Of a stretch of DNA of 64,000 nucleotides, positions 60,879 to 64,000 are shown one piece after another. The DNA comes from Pseudomonas sp. GM21 (GTDB lineage Bacteria > Pseudomonadota > Gammaproteobacteria > Pseudomonadales > Pseudomonadaceae). Position numbers and translations under genes: made by a program. The notes under the pieces were generated by a model. The model saw only the letters and a program-made list of their open reading frames with translations. It did not search any database and was not told the origin of the DNA. The stretch spans positions 1-64,000 of the forward strand of contig NZ_AKJS01000016.1 of assembly GCF_000282215.1 (NCBI RefSeq), written 5' to 3'. The stretch's first letter is position 1. The number at the start of each line of letters is the position of its first letter.

Positions 60879-62003
60879 ATGAACAACCAAATCTGCGAAA
60901 TGGTGGGCTGCGAGTTCCCCCTGTTTGCCTTTACCCATTGCCGCGATGTCGTCGTCGCGGTCAGCAAGGCTGGAGGTTTCGGGGTGCTCGGGGGTTCCAG
61001 CTTCACGCCGGAACAGCTCGAAATCGAGCTGAAGTGGATCGATGAACATATCGACGGCAAACCCTACGGCGTCGATATTCTCGTGCCCGAACACACCGCG
61101 GTGGATATGTCGAAGGTCAGCGGCGAGCAGATCGCGGCGCAGATTCCACAGCAGCACATCGATTTCACCGTGAACCTGCTCAAGCAGTACGGCGTCGAAG
61201 CGGATGCCGGCAGCATCGTGCGCAGGACTCTGGCGACGATTGCACCGGAAACCGGCGAGGCGCTGATGGATGTCGCGTTCCGTCATCCGATCCGCCTGAT
61301 CGTCAACGCGCTCGGCATCGCGCCGGCGTCGATGATCGCGCGCGGCCGCAAATACGGCGTACCGGTCGGCGCGCTGGTCGGCGCGAAGGAGCACGCGGTG
61401 CGCCAGGTGAAGGCGGGCGTCGACGTGCTGATCGCCCAGGGTACGGAGGCCGGCGGTCACTGCGGCGAAGTATCGACGCTGGTGCTGATCCCGGAAGTGC
61501 TGCGCGCGATCAAGCCGATCAAGGACGTCCCGGTGCTCGCCGCCGGCGGCATCATGACCGGCGGCCAGATGGCCGGTTGCATGGCGATGGGCGCCCAGGG
61601 CGTGTGGACCGGCTCGGTGTGGCTGGCAACCCTGGAATCGGAAACTTCGCAAGCCTTCCGCGAGAAAATGATTGCCGCGACCTCGCGCGACACCATCCGC
61701 TCCAAGGCGCGTACCGGCAAGCCGTCGCGCCAATTGCATTCGGCATGGCACGATGCGTGGGAAGGCAAGGACAGCCCCGGCGCGCTCGGCATGCCGCACA
61801 TGGGCATGATCTCGCAGCCGGCATTTCAAAAGATCGATAAGGCCGTCGACGGCGGCAACCAGGCAGCGATGCCGCTGGTGAGCTACTGGGTCGGGCAGGG
61901 CGTCGGCCTCATCGAGTCGGTGAAATCGGCCGGTGATGTGGTGCAGGAATTCAAGGAAGAGTTCGCTGAGAGCCTGCTAGCGCTGAATGCTGCGATCGAG
62001 TAA
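60879..62003 (+). CDS. Nitronate monooxygenase-family FMN enzyme (IpdC-like candidate)
   Basis: This 374-residue TIM-barrel flavoprotein is of the nitronate monooxygenase/2-nitropropane dioxygenase family. It shows GCEFPLFAFTHCRDVVVAVSKAGGFGVLG at the N-terminus, QGTEAGGHCGEVSTLVLIP and VLAAGGIMTGGQMAGCMAMGAQGVWTGS, which bind FMN phosphate. Enzymes of this branch include IpdC, an enoyl-CoA reductase acting on ring intermediates in steroid catabolism, so a role on a cyclic CoA ester is as likely as nitronate oxidation. GAGGA lies about 11 bases before the ATG. It lies in the GC-rich block and is divergent from AraC. Confidence 0.88.
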   Translation: MNNQICEMVGCEFPLFAFTHCRDVVVAVSKAGGFGVLGGSSFTPEQLEIELKWIDEHIDGKPYGVDILVPEHTAVDMSKVSGEQIAAQIPQQHIDFTVNLLKQYGVEADAGSIVRRTLATIAPETGEALMDVAFRHPIRLIVNALGIAPASMIARGRKYGVPVGALVGAKEHAVRQVKAGVDVLIAQGTEAGGHCGEVSTLVLIPEVLRAIKPIKDVPVLAAGGIMTGGQMAGCMAMGAQGVWTGSVWLATLESETSQAFREKMIAATSRDTIRSKARTGKPSRQLHSAWHDAWEGKDSPGALGMPHMGMISQPAFQKIDKAVDGGNQAAMPLVSYWVGQGVGLIESVKSAGDVVQEFKEEFAESLLALNAAIE

Positions 62004-62090
62004 TTCACGCCACCTTCAGCTGCACCCCCCTCCAATAGCCTCATTCGTCGATAGCCCGGCCTGTGTGCCGGGTATCCGCTGAGGCTGCAC

Positions 62091-62160
62091 ATGAATCGAC
62101 TTCGCCACTATGGCCTTGTGCTGTGCCTGACAGCGTCTGGCCTCTACGCGGCAAGTCGTT
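62091..62160 (+). pseudogene. 5' fragment of an exported protein gene
   Basis: An ATG at 62091 begins MNRLRHYGLVLCLTASGLYA, a convincing signal peptide. Coding character ends at about 62160, where the sequence becomes the 3' end of the convergent hydrolase gene. This looks like the broken right edge of the GC-rich block. Confidence 0.45.
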
Positions 62161-62205
62161 CAATCCTTCAATCCCCGCCTCCTGATAGCGCTTGCGCCGC
62201 CGTTT

Positions 62206-63615
62206 TCAAAACAGTGTACTTGGGGACATGGCGCAAGCGAGTTCGAGGATTTCCTGCCGATCTGCCGGTAAGACGAAGCCTCGTGCGATCGCTGCGTCGA
62301 GTGAGACCTCGAAGCGCTCAAGATATTCCGTTGGGCCGCACGGATAGAGCCGACGCAGAATGGCTGCGTCGAATGGTTCGCCCGAGCCGAACAAACTCGC
62401 CAAGACGTTATCTTCGTTGCCAAGGCCAGATGTCCTGGCAATCGGTACATCGACCCAGGGTGTCCTGATGCCGCCAGTGGCGAGTCCGTTTTCGTCCAGA
62501 ATCAGTTGAGGCGGATGGGTGTCGGTCAACTCGATGGGTTGGGCGATCGGTGCCGGTTCGCCAGAACGTACCCAGTTGTGGAGTGCGACGAGCGCCGCTT
62601 GGACGACATAGTGATGTTGTGGGGCGAAATTGATCGATTGCGTCACTTGGGCACCCATCAGGTTACGGGTGGGCGCATAGGCCGCGACAAGATCGGTCAG
62701 TGATGCGAAGCCGGTGTCAATCCTGCCCACTTGAATGATGTAGTTGTCGGCATGGGCCGTGCCGGCAATTTCCCAGGTCCGCAGAAGTGCGCTGTCGGGC
62801 TGTCTCGCCAGGTAATAACCCGGTCGCGGGCCGCCGATCAAATCGGTCTCAGTGATCACATTGATCAACGGGACGCGAACATCCGAGCGGAATTTTGGTG
62901 CCACAGACATGCCTGCATCGGCTGGTCCGAACATGGAGTTGCCGTCCAGCGGAGCGGTGCTGGCAAACCGCGAATGGATCAGGAATCCGTCATAAACCCT
63001 GGCTAGTGGATCGACAGCATTGATGTAAGTCGTCAAGAACATCGCCGATTGGGATTCGCCAACTGCCAAGACGTAGTCTGGACGGAGCGACCCCAGGATA
63101 CCGTTGTGTTGGGCATCACGAACCAGGCGCCCGGCCTGGGAAAAGATATCGTAGGAGTAAGCATCGCCGGGGTGGCGCAGGCGTGAATAGCGTTCTGGAT
63201 TTATGGTCTTCAGCGAGTTGTTCGCACCGCGGCTCGGTCCACCCTCGACTCCTACCCGCTGCGCAGAGACGGCGACATAAACAGAGCCCGCGCGCACGAT
63301 CTCGCGATGTGCCATGAGCCAGTCTACCGCTGTGTCCATACCACCGGTGACGTTGAGCCATTCGACGATGGCTGTGCCGTTGAATTTGGCCGTATCCATC
63401 GGTTTCAAGATCACCATTCTGGTGACGTAGTCCGCCTCGGCGCAAGGTCGGACGCACCACTGCCCGTCGGAGCCGAGATGTGCATCAGAGGCGTAGGAGA
63501 CCGCTGTTGCGGAGATGAAAAATTCCTCGGCGATATAGCCCAGGTCAGCAAGCTCATAATCGCCGAGCAGTAGGGTAGGCTTTCCTGCTACAGACGTGAC
63601 GATTGGATTTCTCAC
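62206..63615 (-). CDS. Large alpha/beta-hydrolase-domain protein (PF20091 type)
   Basis: This 469-residue alpha/beta-hydrolase-domain protein starts with GTG at 63615, with AGGAAGG about 10 bases ahead. An in-frame ATG at 63735 would add 40 residues with no family character. The start resembles the family (NPIVTSVAGKP, LGYIAEEFFISATA). The nucleophile elbow is AVGESQSAMFL (GESQS), the acid probably lies in NVITETDLIGG, and the His in EIAGTAHADNY. Members of this family occur in terpenoid and steroid degradation clusters without firmly assigned chemistry. Ester or lactone hydrolysis is a reasonable inference. Its GC level returns to that of the main cluster. Confidence 0.82.
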   Translation of the reverse strand: MRNPIVTSVAGKPTLLLGDYELADLGYIAEEFFISATAVSYASDAHLGSDGQWCVRPCAEADYVTRMVILKPMDTAKFNGTAIVEWLNVTGGMDTAVDWLMAHREIVRAGSVYVAVSAQRVGVEGGPSRGANNSLKTINPERYSRLRHPGDAYSYDIFSQAGRLVRDAQHNGILGSLRPDYVLAVGESQSAMFLTTYINAVDPLARVYDGFLIHSRFASTAPLDGNSMFGPADAGMSVAPKFRSDVRVPLINVITETDLIGGPRPGYYLARQPDSALLRTWEIAGTAHADNYIIQVGRIDTGFASLTDLVAAYAPTRNLMGAQVTQSINFAPQHHYVVQAALVALHNWVRSGEPAPIAQPIELTDTHPPQLILDENGLATGGIRTPWVDVPIARTSGLGNEDNVLASLFGSGEPFDAAILRRLYPCGPTEYLERFEVSLDAAIARGFVLPADRQEILELACAMSPSTLF

Positions 63616-64000
63616 AGTGACAATTCCTTCCTGATTTGTGCGAAAGGCCGCCGGTGCAATCGTCGCGCGATTCTTGCGGGGCCTGCTGATGCTGTCGTAG
63701 TCCGCTTCCCGGCGCGTCCTTGAAGCAGTGCTCATTACTTCATGACAGGCCGACCTGAGTGTAGAACGGTCTGGATCGAGTTAGCGATAGCCTACGCACA
63801 ATTAGATAAATCATTGCTGTAATTTGTGAAGGTGGTCAGCATGATCTGGTGCATTGCGAAGAGAGGGGATGGTTGGCTATTGACGCTAAAGATATATACG
63901 ATTAATGTGATTGTCATATTGTGCTCAAACCTGATGGCTGGGCGCGCACGGTTGGCGAATGTTACCCCGCACAACAGAAAACAATAAAAAGAGTCTGGAG
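63616..64000. other. Right-hand edge, upstream of the hydrolase gene
   Basis: No gene is seen beyond the hydrolase 5' region. An AT-rich stretch at 63893-63920 contains a weak half-site of the common palindrome (GTGATT, 63907-63912). Nothing else can be supported. Confidence 0.4.

Noticed and set aside
14691..62003. Steroid degradation cluster
   Set aside because: Side-chain-type heteromers and an IpdC-like candidate are present, but I see no 3-ketosteroid dehydrogenase, KshA/KshB, HsaC or related ring genes in the window.

Overview
The window looks like part of a Pseudomonas (gammaproteobacterial) chromosome. This rests on gene style, Shine-Dalgarno sites, an EmrAB-type efflux operon, and DUF1302/DUF1329 cell-envelope genes. 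It is almost entirely an accessory catabolic region: about 48 intact genes are packed with CoA-ester chemistry, oxidoreductases, transport and ten transcription regulators. I see no tRNA, rRNA or CRISPR array.

Layout. 1-3.3 kb is scarred DNA: an edge-truncated gene, a decayed glycine-repeat gene, IS66- and IS3-type remnants, and a frameshifted lipoprotein gene. 3.4-7.4 kb holds a MarR-EmrA-EmrB efflux operon followed by a TetR gene. 7.7-13.5 kb holds a periplasmic phosphatase, a thiolase-like/DUF35 pair, an intact second copy of the lipoprotein and a chemoreceptor. 13.5-22.3 kb is a beta-oxidation-like block: AraC regulator, acyl-CoA dehydrogenase pair, CoA-transferase pair, MaoC hydratase pair and a PaaK-like ligase. 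22.7-25.8 kb is the DUF1302/DUF1329 envelope pair. 26-36 kb has LysR, a third CoA-transferase, a second thiolase-like protein, an amidohydrolase, a GMC oxidoreductase, a CoA ligase and an esterase. 36-42 kb has MFS, TetR, DUF35, aldehyde dehydrogenase, an SDR and another TetR. 43-47.6 kb is an operon with an APH-like kinase, an unknown protein, a lipocalin-like protein, a DECR-like SDR and a degenerate SDR. 47.8-58.7 kb has a P450, its reductase, SDRs, TetR, two aldehyde dehydrogenases and a membrane-anchored linalool dehydratase-isomerase-like enzyme. 58.8-62.2 kb is a very GC-rich block (MBL hydrolase, AraC, nitronate monooxygenase-like) that looks imported. A large alpha/beta hydrolase closes the window.

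How it may work (inference). An alicyclic or terpenoid-like compound, possibly esterified, would be taken up, hydrolysed, hydroxylated by the P450, and dehydrated or isomerised by the Ldi-like enzyme. It would then be oxidised by GMC/SDR/aldehyde dehydrogenases to a carboxylate, activated to a CoA ester, and shortened by dehydrogenase, hydratase and retro-aldol or thiolytic steps. Several steps appear to be carried out by two-subunit enzymes in which one partner lacks catalytic residues. This resembles the heteromeric side-chain machinery of steroid degraders, but no steroid-ring genes are present.

The most striking signal is regulatory. The palindrome AATCAT-N4-ATGATT occurs perfectly four times, with three or four near-perfect copies, almost always in promoter regions of these genes. 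At the P450 and 52.6-kb aldehyde dehydrogenase promoters it sits between the -35 and -10 boxes. A diverged copy of the P450 promoter lies 5.5 kb upstream next to a TetR gene, which suggests a rearrangement scar.
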